Shown one piece after another: positions 21,681 to 33,673 of a DNA stretch of 64,000 nt (positions are counted from its first letter, which is position 1; every line of letters begins with the position of its first letter). The translations under genes were made by a program, and so were the position numbers. Source of the stretch: Lotus japonicus (lineage: Eukaryota > Streptophyta > Magnoliopsida > Fabales > Fabaceae); assembly GCF_012489685.1 (NCBI RefSeq), contig NC_080042.1, forward strand, positions 24,256,150 to 24,320,149, in the 5' to 3' direction. The notes under the pieces were generated by a model. The model was not told the origin of the DNA and made no database searches. It saw only the letters and a list, made by a program, of their open reading frames with translations.

Positions 21681-24190
21681 GGAGTTGAACGAGGAAGAAC
21701 GTGGGAACGATGTAGGACCTTATTCGAGGTTGCTCGTGATTTAACTATAGAAGTTACACGAGGTTGGGAATAGCACACTAAGTCTAGAAAGTAGTCTTCC
21801 ACCGATGCGTTTATGAGGAAGCTAGTAGTTGAAGAACGAATCTTAGGGAGATTCCGTATGGGTAGTATACGTGTTATGTTGAGGGTGTGTAGTTCCGTAG
21901 CGGGATCCTTAAAGGATTTAGTATCAGGATATTTGTGACTACTGGAGGATAGGAACTCATTGACTGTTCCAGTGGGTTTTTCTAAATTTCCACCTTCGAT
22001 GTATTAGGCCTGATCAACCTAATATTGAGGGGGTGATATTCGGAATCACAGCTGGTTATGGACTTTGATAGAAGGATGTGTAAGATGAATTTGAATTGAT
22101 TGAGGATTAGTCGGATTTGGGAGGAAAGTTCGTGTTAAGCACTTGATTGTGAAAGATTAAGATTTAAATCTTTGGAATTCGATGAGTGTCGTATAGACAT
22201 TGATTGGTTAGTTCGTGTGATTACTCCAAGTAGAGGTAGACTAAGTCAAGAGGTTTAATGCCGGAAAAGTATTAAGTAGTTTCTCGGAAGTTATGAAGTC
22301 ATAGGTTATGTGATTACTGAGTGGAATTGTTAGAGACTAAATAAGTTGAATGTAATCAGGTTTTAGATGATAGCTTGATGGTAGCGAGATTGAGAAGAAT
22401 TAACTCTGAACTAGATTGCTATAGTCGAGTTCGAGGAATAAGTTTTGCTAAGCGTTGGATTAATATGTGGAGACATTATAGTCTTAAGAGATGAATTTTC
22501 GCTTGAAAAGTGTTGAATTAATGATTAAGTTGGAGAAAGAAAGTTTTAGCATAAGTTGAATACTTGAGGTTGTTGATATGGATTCCAAAGAAATATGCTA
22601 AGATTACTAAGTGAGATTTACTAAGTTGGATTGAAATCTTAGGGTTAAGATTGAATCTTGAGAGTCGAGAATCGCGTACGAATAGAAGATCTTATGGTTG
22701 TAGGTGTGACAATAGGAGTTGAATCTTAGAAGATTGAAGACCTGAAGGTGAGCTTCGGGTTAAGACCATTGAGGTATAATATAAGGGAGATCTTGAAGTA
22801 AAGGAATTCTGGGTTGTGTGGAGTGTTAAGGTTGGTGATCGATTGATGTTGATTATGAGGTTGCGGACATAATGACCATGTGACAAGATTTGAATGATGT
22901 TAGCATAATAAGTTGTGAATGTGAAAGCATGACGCCACTGGTCAGGTCGTTTGGGTAAGTGAAGGAGTTATAGTTTTTAAGAAACGGATATTCATTTAAG
23001 AAGTATTGAAGGATTAAAGGTCACTAGAGGACCAAACTTGGTGAAGGTTTAGGTTTTAAATCTATGAATGTCTGTCTAAGGTGTGTAAGACTCGAAGGTT
23101 GTCAGAATTTGATTGAGAGATTAAGAAGTTGATTGACGAGATGATGATTGAGTCACAAAAAGGAAGGTGTTAGTATTAAGATGAATACCTGAGGTTGTTA
23201 TATTTTGACGAGTTTCGTAGAGTATAAGAGTCAATGGGACTTTGTTATGGATTTTGATGATGCATATTACGGGTAACAAGTGAATTTTACTAAAGTTGAA
23301 TGAGAATCCTAGGGCTAAGGTTGACCTAGTGAGCTGAGATTCATGTACACATAAGAGATTTAGTGGTGTTAGCGGCTACGATAACAGTTAAATCTCAGAA
23401 TGTTGAAGGATCGGATGATAAAATGGCTAGTTAAGTCCCTTGAGGTATAGTTATGATTTAATCTTCTAGAGGATAAGTCTCGATTTGTGCGAAGTGTTAG
23501 GGATTTCAGTAAGTGTAAATGGGTTTGAGTGAGGGAAGTTTTGAGGAAGAAGACGATAATAATGGATTGTTAGGTATTAAGAGGAGGATTATCTTATAAG
23601 TTGTTGATAAATTGATGTTGAAGGGGATAAGATTAGTGAAGGACAAGAAATAAGGACATAAGTCGATTTTTAATTCGAATGGTGACTAAGTAGGAGATTG
23701 ATTTCATTGTGCGAGTGATGATAGTTACGAAGTTGGATGTGACGTTAATGGACTATTAGATTCCAACGCAATATTTCGTCTAGGAGTTATCGAACGGACA
23801 AGTGGAGTTTTGGACTGTAGATGAAGGTCACGAGGACGAGTTGAGTATTTACCTTGAGATGACAGAGAGGCACCGAGTTTAAGAAGAATTTCGGACGACC
23901 GAAAGTAAAGAAGTAAGTGGCTAAGGTTGTGCGACTGCACGGAGTGCCAACCGGTATCATTTCAAGCAGAGATCCGACGCAAAGTGATCGAGCCAGACGA
24001 CATGAAGTTGAATGATGGTTTGTCTTTTGAGACACCGACATTTAGCAGTGGGGATAGAAGAGTGAAACAGTTAAGGGAAAAACAGCTTGCTTAAGTAAAG
24101 GTTATGAGGAACAATGACACGGGCAATGCTACATGGGAATTGGAAGACCAGATCAAGGAACTGTATTCCGGAATTTTCTCAGAACTCTGA
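21681..24190 (+). pseudogene. Decayed Tekay pol remnant
   Basis: No long ORF remains, but islands of homology to the intact Tekay pol can be read. Near 23926-23980 [10 protein letters not shown] and SSRDP match the integrase core. Near 24000-24190 KLNDGLSFETPTFSSGDRRV and, after an in-frame stop, NDTGNATWELEDQIKELYSG match the integrase C-terminus and chromodomain-like tail. Much of protease, RT and RNase H cannot be recognised by eye. The stretch 21750-23700 is unusually rich in GA and TTAAG words, consistent with heavy mutation. Confidence 0.6.
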
Positions 24191-24227
24191 GTTTCGAGGA
24201 CGAAACTTTCTTTTTGGAGGGGAGTAT
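24191..24227 (+). other. Polypurine tract region of gypsy element
   Basis: TTGGAGGGGAGTAT directly before TGTAAGACC. The same TTTTTGGAGGG core precedes the 3' LTR of the minus-strand Tekay element. Confidence 0.7.
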
Positions 24228-27200
24228 TGTAAGACCTGGATTTTCAGAACAAGTTAGTTTCCGACTAACGCGTAGAATCAGTGTAAGCGTGACAGGAGTT
24301 TGATATTTGAGGAAGATTAATGAAGAAGAAAGTTCAGGAATTTCTTGAGGAATGTTGCGTAGTTGTTTTCGGAGTTAGTGCGAGTCGTCTGCACACTTGC
24401 CTTAGGGCGAGCGTGTCCAGAATAGGCTATTTCGCTCTTAAAGCAACGTTTTGAGTGAGATTTCGAACTCTCGGAAAATATAAAGATTCTCTTTATTTTT
24501 CCATCGACCAGCGTTTCATTTCGGAACTCTGGACTGTACGCACGATAGGTTTCACTTTTCGGATGTCCGCCGACGCTAATTTCTTTGCTTCGAAACCCTA
24601 TTTTCGAGCAATGGATGAAGACTTTTTCTATTCGGGACTTCTAAAGAAGATTCCGTTCGCGCTGCCAGATTTGTTTCGACGTTTCCAATCTTTCTTCAGA
24701 AGGAAGTTTTGTCGTCCGGCGATCACAGCAAAAAGTAGTTTTTCGGGACAGATTTAACTTACACCGCTTTTGAGATTTTCGATATCGTTTTTCCCATATC
24801 ATAGATATTTGTTTTGAGTTCTGGATTTCTGACGCCAGAATCTCTCTTAGAATTCCTTGTTGAACGTGCTGCAAAAATCGGAATCGCGAAATTTTCATTT
24901 TTCCAGGATTTCGCCCGCCTATAAATAGGCGAAAAAGCAAAATATCTTTCATTTTCCTCCATTAGTGGCCCAAATTCGTGGAGAGCAAGGGGGGAGGAGA
25001 TTTTCGCGAAAACTTGACCAATCTTCGTGCAGTTCGTCCCTACTTCTAGGTATCGAGGTAACTAACACGATTCCTACCTCTGATTGTTGTTTCTGTTGCG
25101 TTTCTAAAGTCGTTTCTGTGCTCACAGTTTTGAGCTTTTTCTAAAATGGTTCGATTTCTTCGATTTCTTGGTTGGGTTATGTTCCTTACGTTCCCCTGAG
25201 TCTAAAACCTCTGTCAGTAAACGCTGATTGTGATCCAGTTGTCCAGGATCTGAAAAACTGTTTCAAAACCCTTTTTGTCTCACATTTCGAAACTTTATTG
25301 TCGAAAAGACTTAATCTGACTTCGTGCCTTTAGGATTTGTTGTCACGGATGTCATGAGGATCATTGCTGTCAAATTTGTTTTAAGAACTGATAACTTTGA
25401 AGTTTTGAGCGTTTATTTTGGACCAAAATGCTCCTGGATAGTTGTATTTCGGCCCGATTGTCCGAAAATTGTTCCGACAGTTTCTTTGCCTTAGTTTTAC
25501 CCTAAAACTACCTTGTAAACTGGTTTGATCGAAGAAAAATAGCCGAAGCCCTTTTCTCCTTATGGCCGTGGGTTTTTCCTAAGGGGGGGGGGGAGTTTTT
25601 CGTTCTCGAAAACTTGTCCTTTCGTACCCGTTTGTCGTATTCTGAAGCTTTGATGCTTTGTCTATCGTTTATGTATTGTTTTGCGATCGAACTAATCGAT
25701 TTTGTTTGAATTCTGCTTTGTTTTTCTCCGAGGTTCAGTTGAAGGAACTTTGGAATATTCAGAGCAACTGTTTGAGGACAACCTTGATTTCGAAGCTGGA
25801 ACAGCTCGAGGTTAGGGCAACTTGCTATATTTAGCTATGATTTCATGATAGGCGTCGATAAACTCGACCTATGCTTTATCTGATGTTGTATATGATGATT
25901 GTTTCATAACTTATGATATTGATGATGTGTTGAATTGAGCGTTTTGACGCAACTTCGGAGTGGAGGTTCATTGATCCGGTGATCTTTGACATTCCGGTTT
26001 GGATGAACAAACCTAGGCAAGTCCAAATGTGGGGTTTGAGACTTAGCCATTTGTTGGGATTCGTTGGAATTCCTAGACTTTCCCCGGGAAATGTATTTTG
26101 GGTGGTTGATTTTTGGAAACTTAGAATGATAGAGCTTTCGAAAAATAAAGACTTGGGAAACTTAGACTTTGAGAAATAAACTCATAATTTGACTAATTTG
26201 AATTGAAATCATTTTTATTAACGTTTAAGCATAGGAGAACTGAAGGGGAAAAATATTTACGAAAGGCGGGGAAAAGTCGACCTTTGTTGTGGGTTTGGAG
26301 AGTTATCGGAATAGGGAAAGCCACTAAGGTGAGCTATGGTGATGATTGAAAGTCACCGAGTACGTTAGTACTCTTGGGGAGTGTTGTGGAGCCGTGTTGT
26401 ATTGACCGACACCTAGTGATCTTGTTGTTTGGGCTGTGTTGTATTGACCGACACTAGACCCTCGTGTAATCTTGTTGGTGGAGTTGTGTTGTATAGACCA
26501 ACACTAACTCTTGGGTTGTTTTGAGTTTGGGTCGGAGCAGTTTTTGACCATCGAGATTTGATGAGTCAGATGACTCAAGAAGTCATCAAGGGTGATCGCA
26601 CTCCTTTCATAATTAATTGTCTTTTGTCGCCGAATCGATATATACCTTCGGGTACAGTATATACCTTCGGGTACAGTATATCTATATACCTTCGGGTACA
26701 GTATATACCTTCGGGTACAGTATATACCTTCGGGTACAGTATATCTATATACCTTCGGGTACAGTATATACCTTCGGGTACAGCATGCCTTCGGGTAACT
26801 CGGGCATTCGTTGGAGGGAAAAGTCGACCCGCAGGGTTAGGACTGATCCGACTATGTCAAGGTTGTAAGTGACACCCGAGGGTTATGGTCGGCACAATGC
26901 TAGTGCTAGGACCGACTCGATCGTGCCCAGCCTATTTCTTCCGGAACCTTCTTAATTGACGTTGCATTGACATATCATGCACTCTAACTATATCTGTTGA
27001 GATATTGATGATTTGATGTTGATAAACATCGTTATGTGTTTTGATGATTGAATTGTATTAGGGAGTTGATACAATACATAACTTATATGTATATATACAA
27101 CATATATATATACCCCCTTTATCGCATGTTGATTGTATATCTATTGTATTCTGTAAGTTGACCCTAGCACCTTGGCTTTGTTTGTATGTTTGTGTTTGGG

Positions 27201-27814
27201 CGGTCGGCCTGCTGCCAGGCGTCTGTCAGCCGGTTCGTGATGATTCGTTGTGCGGGAAAGACCCGGAGCGAAATGTCTATTACTGAAGCTTTCGACGAGG
27301 ACCCGGACTTCATGGCTGATCGAGGGAGAGTCGATAATAGTAGTGTGGGATATGGGTGGTTAGAGTCTTTTGAGTTGGTTGTCACTGTCATAGCTCTGAT
27401 TCGTCTTACTTTTGGGACCGGGTAGGTTCCCGATATATGGCTTTTTGTGTGGTTCTCTTGCTGAGGATCACAGAGAGTCTGTCGGACTATAGGGGTCTTG
27501 GGTTGAGGCCATTTTGAGGCCGACTTTCTCTTGGATAGTGGTATATTTGATGCTTTTGCGTACAGTTCTGGTTTGTATATATTCGCCTACGGGCACGCTA
27601 CCTTGGAGTCACTGCGTGTGCGCGTGACGGGATAGTGCAGCAGAGGCTGTACCTTTGTATATGTTGTTTATCGGTTAGTTTAGTTGTTGGGCTTTGTCTT
27701 TATTTCTTTATTGCTTTTATTAAAAGGAAACAATCAAAAAAAAAAAATTACCTGTTTTCCGCGTAAAGTTTATTTTTGGTTATTAAAGTGACACCTGGAA
27801 ATCGGGGTGTTACA
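24228..27814 (+). repeat. 3' LTR of the non-autonomous gypsy element
   Basis: Begins TGTAAGACC after the polypurine tract and ends GTGTTACA before CTGAG. It differs from the 5' LTR in the spacing pattern of the hairpin array and in a segment near 26450-26490 that replaces one of the direct-repeat units. Confidence 0.92.
26639..26797 (+). repeat. Array of ACCTTCGGGT hairpin units in 3' LTR
   Basis: Also eight CCTTCGGGTA units, but with a different order of short and long spacers than in the 5' LTR. The spacers have been shuffled since insertion while the hairpin core is unchanged. Confidence 0.85.
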
Positions 27815-28299
27815 CTGAGTAAGATCATGTTTTTCTTATTTGCGTTATTGTAACACCCCGATTTCGGTGGCGTCACTTTAGTAACCAAAGGAAAATACTT
27901 TAAGCGGAAAAACGTGAATTATTTTTTTTCGACAATATAACTAAAGACAGAAAGCAATAAAACTCCCCAACAAAAGATAAAAGGAACTACTATACAACTA
28001 TATATACATGCCTCGTGACGGGTAACAGAAAAGAGTAACGCCCGAGGGCAATATGTACAGTCCAAGATAAAGATACTGTGTCCGCAACACTATCCTACAA
28101 AAACTGAGAGCAAGTTGGCCCAGCGGACTAAGAAAAGACCCCCTAAATCCAACCAGCTCTCTGCGATCTCCATAGGAAACCACACAAAAGCTACCGGTAG
28201 GAAAACTACCCTGTCCCCAAAAACGGAAGCATGACGGTCAGAGCATCGACACTACTCCTACACTATCCCTACCCGAGGAGCCCACACTAGCACTCGATC

Positions 28300-28782
28300 C
28301 TACACGCTAGCGCGGTCGTCATCCGAATCTGCATCCAGGACGACTAGGTCGACGTACTCAACACTGCCCTCTCTGTCCACCCTAATGCGCTCCCGCACTG
28401 GACTCTCGGGCTCGGGGCCCGGAACGAGATCCGCAACGACAGCAGCAGCAGTAGACGGACTAGACTCCGTCGAAGCCCCACCTACTGGCAACTCCTCAGA
28501 AGGATCCTCATCGTCTGAAGGAGATGGTGGCGGTGGAGGTACTCCCAAGCCGGGTCCACAGTGTACTCCTGGAGGCAGGTTGAAGCTCACTATGTGCCTC
28601 CTCATCACTCCCTCCGTCAAGCGTCCGAATCGATCGACACGGTCCTCCATGATCCGACCGGTGTAGGTCGCACGGTGGCCCTCGGGATCGACCACCCATG
28701 CACCTGGGTCGTCTTGGTCAAGCATCTCGTACCTGGTCCCCCCTGATGGGCTGACCATGGTAAACCAATCCCCCATACTCAT
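28300..28782 (-). CDS. LTR-encoded ORF, copy A (160 residues), SIM-like C-terminus
   Basis: Sense-oriented ORF inside the LTR; ATG at 28780-28782, stop at 28300. The product starts MSMGDWFTMVSPSGGTRYEM, continues DQDDPGAWVVDP, HRATYTGRIMED, FNLPPGVHCGPG, a PPPPP/acidic linker, and ends DLVVLDADSDDDRASV. The homologous ORF in the Tekay 3' LTR (42774-43253) keeps these blocks. In the 13 codons around FNLPPGVHCGPG there are seven synonymous and no amino-acid changes. The 18 codons before the ATG show four changes, all amino-acid-changing, which supports this start. LVVL followed by an acidic Ser/Asp tract resembles a SUMO-interaction motif. I recognise no named family; function is unknown. Confidence 0.7.
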   Translation of the reverse strand: MSMGDWFTMVSPSGGTRYEMLDQDDPGAWVVDPEGHRATYTGRIMEDRVDRFGRLTEGVMRRHIVSFNLPPGVHCGPGLGVPPPPPSPSDDEDPSEELPVGGASTESSPSTAAAVVADLVPGPEPESPVRERIRVDREGSVEYVDLVVLDADSDDDRASV

Positions 28783-29504
28783 CTGACAAATGGCGTAGTC
28801 CGCCCAAACACACACAGCAGACGCGAGGGTCAACTCCAAAGAATTATATAATTAATAAAACCAGATATAATTATAGGATAATAAATACTCGCCTCTCAGG
28901 CTTATAAGTTTTGGGATAGCTTCCTAGGGTTACATGTATCACAATAAATATAAAGAGCCATAAAACAAGTAGCATGCCTCAAAAAAAATAGGTTAAACAG
29001 TTACCAATCACACTCAGCAACTAAGTTAGCATGTATGTTGCATGAAATGCAATGCTGGGTAACAAAATGCATTCCGGAAGAAGGATGGACATCAACGAGA
29101 CGGCCCTAACACCAGCCACGGTGGGTACCTTCCTGCTCGCGTGTCTCTTACACCACACAAAAGTAGTCAGATCAGCAGTGAACCCGTAGGTCTGCCATTC
29201 CGTCTGCTACTGAGGACCACCGTAGTGTCCTAAATATGGAAATCCGGGTCTTATGACCATTTTGGAATCCACCGAGGTCCGGTATCACGCCGTGTATTAA
29301 CCTCAAAATGAGTGCATGAATGCAAGTGATTAGCCAAACAACGTCTCCGACCTCACCCGACACGTCGCCACGTGTTCTAGATTAACTTAAAGTCTCTAAA
29401 AGAATACCCTAAGGTAAATGTCGATTCTGCGACAAAATACAATTAATCATAAACAAAAGAGTGCAACCACTCACGACAACTCTTCGAGTCATCAATGCTC
29501 TCAC

Positions 29505-29755
29505 GAAGTCTCACGCTTCTGTGGAGTCTCACACATTCACAAAGTCTCACGCTTCAGTGAAGTTTTATGCTTTCACAAGGTCTCACGCCTCAGTGAATTT
29601 ACACACTTGCACGAAGTCTCACGCTTCAATGAAGTTTCATGCTGTTCACGAGGTCTCACGCCTCAGTGAAGATCCATGCTTTCCACAAGGTCTCACGCCT
29701 CAGTGGAGTATCACGCATTCACAAGGTCTCACACCTCCGTGAAGCTTCTCGGCTC
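29505..29755 (-). repeat. 36-bp minisatellite in solo LTR
   Basis: Seven units of about 36 bases, each with GTCTCACGC(C/T)TC and usually followed by AGTGAAG, at 29508, 29544, 29580, 29617, 29653, 29690 and 29726. The apparent ORFs here only reflect the period being a multiple of three. Confidence 0.85.
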
Positions 29756-31286
29756 ATCCCTTGGATGGCTAAACAATTGCTCCCAGAGCGAATGAGTATT
29801 AACATACCCAAAACTCGAAATCTTCCCAACACTTGGATCCGACGACACTTCTCATTTTCCAAAACTAAACTTCAATCCAAAGCTTGCATCCGTGATTGTT
29901 ATCTTTATTTAAAGGTTTAGAGGTTGTTTAATATCTTATGAATTTCTTTATAAAAATAGCTTTTTTTTGTCTTATCGTATTCCCTATGAGTTCAAAGTTC
30001 CCATAAACCCAAGTAATTCCCTGAGAAGGTCTCGATCCATTGGAGCATGACAAGGTCCGAACTCCGTTCGTCCTTTTTAAAACTCTCTCAAAATCTCATA
30101 AAAATTCGGCATGACCTGCCCGCAATCCTCACTTTTCAGAATCTCAGGTACAAGTGTAATAGCATCATTGAAACAGCTCAACCAAAAGACATAAACAGCA
30201 TATTCCAACACATCCTAAGTTAACCATGTAGCACATAGCATGTGAATCATTTAGCACACAATATCATGGCATCAAGTACTCAACAAGTTCGGCCGAAGCC
30301 TCAGAAATCATTTCAGACATTTAGCAATTAGGTGCATAACACATAAATCAAGTCGAATTTCATCGACACCTAAAGCATTATCTAGTAATTCAGAGAGTAG
30401 CCCTCACTGGTGGGTCTTCCAGCTTCCTCCTCCAAATGTTCTTCAAGCTCTTCTCCTTGGTTTCTTGGAATCTCCTCAAACGAACCTTAAGCAAAAATCA
30501 CAGAAATCAACACCAAGAGTCAGAAACTCAGCAATCAAAGAGTCCTAGGGTTACACAGTACACTACTACCTCCGTGGTACGACAATCTAACGCGTTAAGA
30601 CAAGTTTTCGAAAAATCGGATTCTCCTCCCCCCTTGATATAGCTCTCGGCCACTTTCCTTAATTGGGAGGGTCGATTTTTCTTCGATCAAACTTGGTTCC
30701 TAGGTTAACATAAGCCGTAACTAAGACGGTTCTAGGCTCGGAAAAATTTTCGGATCGAAAACTGATATAGGGGTAGTTTGGTCATTATTTTTAGCTCAGA
30801 ATTTCAAAATTGGATTTTTGAAAAACAAATTGGATGGGGACGTCCACAACGACGTTTATGACGACAAATCCTACTAGCACTAAGCCAAGTCGATAGATTA
30901 GAGCGTAAAGGTTGCGACTTTGCCGAAAAATGGGTATTTAGGGTAGAAATTGATCCCGGCGGCATTTCGTCGACATTTGACAAAATCTAATCCGCAGAAC
31001 ACGCTCAGGAGCATGCAGGGAAGAAGTTTAGACGCTGAAATCAACTGATTTGAACAGTTTTTCAAAAACCTCAAAATTTTGAACTCAGAAAGTCGCAGGA
31101 GAAATGGACAGAAACGACGATTCGAAGGAGAGTATAGATTACCTACCTCGAGGTCTTCGATTAGTGACGAACGGTGAAGCAAACGGGCAAGAAACGACGA
31201 AGATCCGGATCTCTCTCTCTCTCTAGAAACTCGCGGCTTGGAGGGGTGGGGAAAATGGGTTTTGTGAAAAAATCTAATTTTTCAAG

Positions 31287-31296
31287 CTATTTATAG
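31287..31296 (-). promoter_or_regulatory. TATA box of solo LTR
   Basis: Minus strand reads CCTATAAATAGC, about 675 bases into the LTR, matching the TATA position in the related LTRs. Confidence 0.6.
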
Positions 31297-32060
31297 GTTT
31301 TGGAAAAAAACGGAAAAATGATTTTTTTGCGATTCCGATTTTTCCTGCGCGTTCCTCTGCGCATTCTAAGACAGGTTCTGGCGACAGAATTCCAGAACTC
31401 AAAATAGTATTCTTGGAATTAAACCAAAAGATCCAAAATCGGCATAGGTCGGTGTAAGTCGGTTTATCCCGAAAAACTACTTTTTGCAGTGATCGTCGGA
31501 TGAGAAAACTTCCTTCTGAAGAAAGATTAGGAATGATGAGAGAAGTAGGAGAACGCGGGTGGAATCTTCATTTGAGTTTCCGGATAGAAAAAGTCTTCAT
31601 CGTCTGTCGATCTTAGGTTTTTCGAACTATCAGGGATTCCGTTTCGGCAGACTTCCGAGAATTGGAATTTGACGTTCGTACATTCCAGGATTTCGCATCG
31701 AAATGGTTGTTTAAGGACGGAAAAGAGAAGTTCTAACATTTCTCTGAGGATTTTTGGAATTAGTTTCCATCGTGTCCTAAAGCGTAAATTAACTATTCAC
31801 TAATACCTTCGACCTAGGATTTAGCGTATGTTAATCGTGCTATAACTCTTTCGGTTTTTCGATACATTCTTGGACTTTTCCTGAGCCTCTTTCCTTCCCA
31901 AATTTATCTTAATCAAATAACTCTTTTATTTTATTCACTTATCCAAAGCGTTAAAACTTGGGCCTTACAGTTATCATTGAGTTTTGGTATTTCTTTGTCT
32001 ATTTCTTGCTTACACTAATTTTGCCATGTTCCTTTCCTAAAATTCAGTTTTATGTTACAG

Positions 32061-32382
32061 ATAACTACTATGGAATTGCTCAAACAGTATAACCAGTTCA
32101 AACAAGAGACAAAAAAAGAAGAGCAAGAAGCACAAGCAAGGGTTGCAGGTATCTCATATCCTCTCTCAAGATTGTTGACTATGTAGGTTCTGATATTTCA
32201 TCTTTTCAAAGGAACATCAACTTGGCTTTTGAAAGTCTTGCCGTTTTTCTCATTTCTGAAGCTATTAAATGCCCTGAGCTTTTAATTATCTATTTGTATA
32301 TCTATTGAACTCTGAATTAGAACTACCTTTTTGTTGGTTCAAGATATCAGAGGGTGGAAGGAGTGCCAAACAACGACATATG
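32061..32382 (+). other. Two possible exons of an unidentified host gene
   Basis: Exon-like 32061-32148 lies between ATGTTACAG and GGTATCTC; exon-like 32344-32382 lies between TTGGTTCAAG and GGTACC. Joined, they keep phase and read MELLKQYNQFKQETKKEEQE, AQARVADIRGWKECQTTTY, a charged helix followed by a short conserved-looking segment. I do not recognise the protein. The gypsy element and solo LTR interrupt the sequence just upstream and could lie in an intron of the same gene. A chance ORF is possible. Confidence 0.35.
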
Positions 32383-32997
32383 GTACCATTATTTGTCCAT
32401 TTTATTTATTAATTTTCATCACTCTTTTTGCATTCTTGATTAGTTCACATCTGAAGAGAACTTTGTGCTTATAAGGATTGGGGTCTTATATAGTGGGGGC
32501 GATGTTAATAATTGTGGTTTTCATTACTAGCTTAAATCTGAAATTTATGGTGTTGATTTTAGAACTCAGTTTTGGTTTGAGAAACCTCTTTATTTTTGTG
32601 GAAATTTCTTTACCTGACCCAAATTGCTTTGAAAATGGAGAAGCAATGACCGAGAGCATCCAGAGGCAACAAGTTGATGGATTGAGTGCTCAAATAAGAT
32701 CAACCTACATGAAAGTCTCTATAGTCTGTATCAATATTTGAGAAACGTCCTCGAAGATTGATGAAAAGTCTGATCTTAATTTTCTGATGTGATGTACGTA
32801 TTTTATGATGCATTTTTCTTGATTAGCTTTGCAGAGTTTCAGTGGAGAGTGAGAGTACAGATGACTCGGCAGTCACTGGTGTTCATGTTTACGGTGGTGT
32901 TGAGTGTGGCTTAAGCCGCAGGATCATCGAGCTTTGAGGAGTCGGATCAAATCTGTTTGGGTCTTAATCTGCTTTGAGGTCTAAATTATGAAAATTT
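32383..32997 (+). other. AT-rich spacer, weak exon-like pieces
   Basis: Around 32640-32720 a frame reads AMTESIQRQQVDGLSAQIRS, which could be another exon of the unidentified gene. No confident family or splice structure was found. Confidence 0.25.
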
Positions 32998-33018
32998 TGG
33001 CGGCCATGATTTAGCGAC

Positions 33019-33670
33019 GACACAAGAATTTGTCAGCATATGAAACCTATAGCCACGGTAAACAACTTTCTATTGGTATATAATGTCAATACACACATAC
33101 TTTATATCTATGACTATATAATATAGTAACGAAACCTATATCTGTAGGTATAGGTAATATATACCCACAACTTTTCAATTTGTCGCTAAAAGATATAGTG
33201 ACAAAATAAGATGTCTGTTGGTATATAATGTCTTTACCCATAGTTTATGTTCCGTCACTAATGGCTTTGGCTACAGTAATATCCATCTGTAGGTATATAA
33301 TACCTATAGCCACGGTTACAAATTTTTCTGTCGGTAAAAAAATGTCTATACCCACATGCTCTATATCCATGGCTATATAATATAGTGACGAAACCTACAT
33401 ATGTAGGTATAGGTAATATATACCCACAACTTTTAAATTTGTCGCTAAAAGGTATAGTGACAAAATAAGATGTTTGTTGGTATATAATGCCTTTACCTAT
33501 AGTTTATGTTTTGTCACTGATGAGTTTAGTTACAGTAATATCAATTCGTAGGTATATAATACCTATAGCCACGATTACAAATGTTTCTGTCAGTAAAGAT
33601 TGTTTATACCCACGGTTTGCCTTAGTGTCACTAAAAATATCCGTTGGTATATGGCAAATTTCTTGTAGTG
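33019..33670. mobile_element. End of a CACTA (En/Spm-type) DNA transposon with subterminal repeats
   Basis: The right edge, read on the minus strand, starts CACTACAAGAAATTTGCC (33653-33670), the classic CACTA terminus, and is followed by TAA, a possible 3-bp target duplication. Inside lie direct repeats of about 258 bases (ACCTATAGCCACG near 33045, 33302 and 33561) with TATAATATAGTGACGAAACC-type units, typical of CACTA subterminal regions. A weak match to the terminus (CACAAGAATTTGTCAGCATA, 33020-33039) could be a degenerate left end, making a short non-autonomous copy; this is uncertain. No transposase is seen. Confidence 0.65.
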
Positions 33671-33673
33671 TAA

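Larger units (their letters stand above)
17232..27814 (+). mobile_element. Non-autonomous Tekay-derived gypsy element with 3.6-kb LTRs
   Basis: LTRs at 17232-20817 and 24228-27814 flank a 3.4-kb interior. CTGAG on both sides (17227-17231 and 27815-27819) is a 5-bp target duplication. The primer site TGGTATCAGAGC at 20821-20832 matches initiator tRNA-Met. The leader after it is homologous to the leader of the intact Tekay element at 50890-51010. The interior keeps a capsid-less gag with doubled zinc knuckles and a decayed pol ending in a chromodomain-like tail, so mobility would depend on another element. The LTR pair differs at a dozen or more positions within the first 1.5 kb, so the insertion is older than the tandem duplication. 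Confidence 0.93.
27849..31969 (-). mobile_element. Solo LTR of a Tekay-type gypsy element (4121 bp)
   Basis: Starts TGTAACACCCCGATTT and ends GGGCCTTACA on the plus strand, the same ends as the minus-strand Tekay LTR at 42286-46330. It is flanked by GTTAT on both sides (27844-27848 and 31970-31974). There is no interior, so it arose by LTR-LTR recombination. Read on the minus strand, the TATA box TATAAATAG is near 31287-31296, followed by more than 3 kb of R/U5. That region carries a minisatellite (29505-29755) and a conserved ORF (28300-28782). It landed 29 bases from the preceding gypsy element. Confidence 0.92.

Noticed and set aside
21750..23700. GA-rich region inside the gypsy element as a new gene or regulatory array
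   Set aside because: Scattered pol homology at its end and the absence of ORFs fit a decayed pol; no period or motif array was found.
29505..29755. Repeat array as a CRISPR-like locus
   Set aside because: Units are contiguous and variable without unique spacers, and the DNA is plant nuclear.
29418..29920. ORFs with repeated SHASVKFHA-type words in the solo LTR
   Set aside because: The 36-base minisatellite period is a multiple of three, which keeps every frame open; they lie antisense to the LTR.
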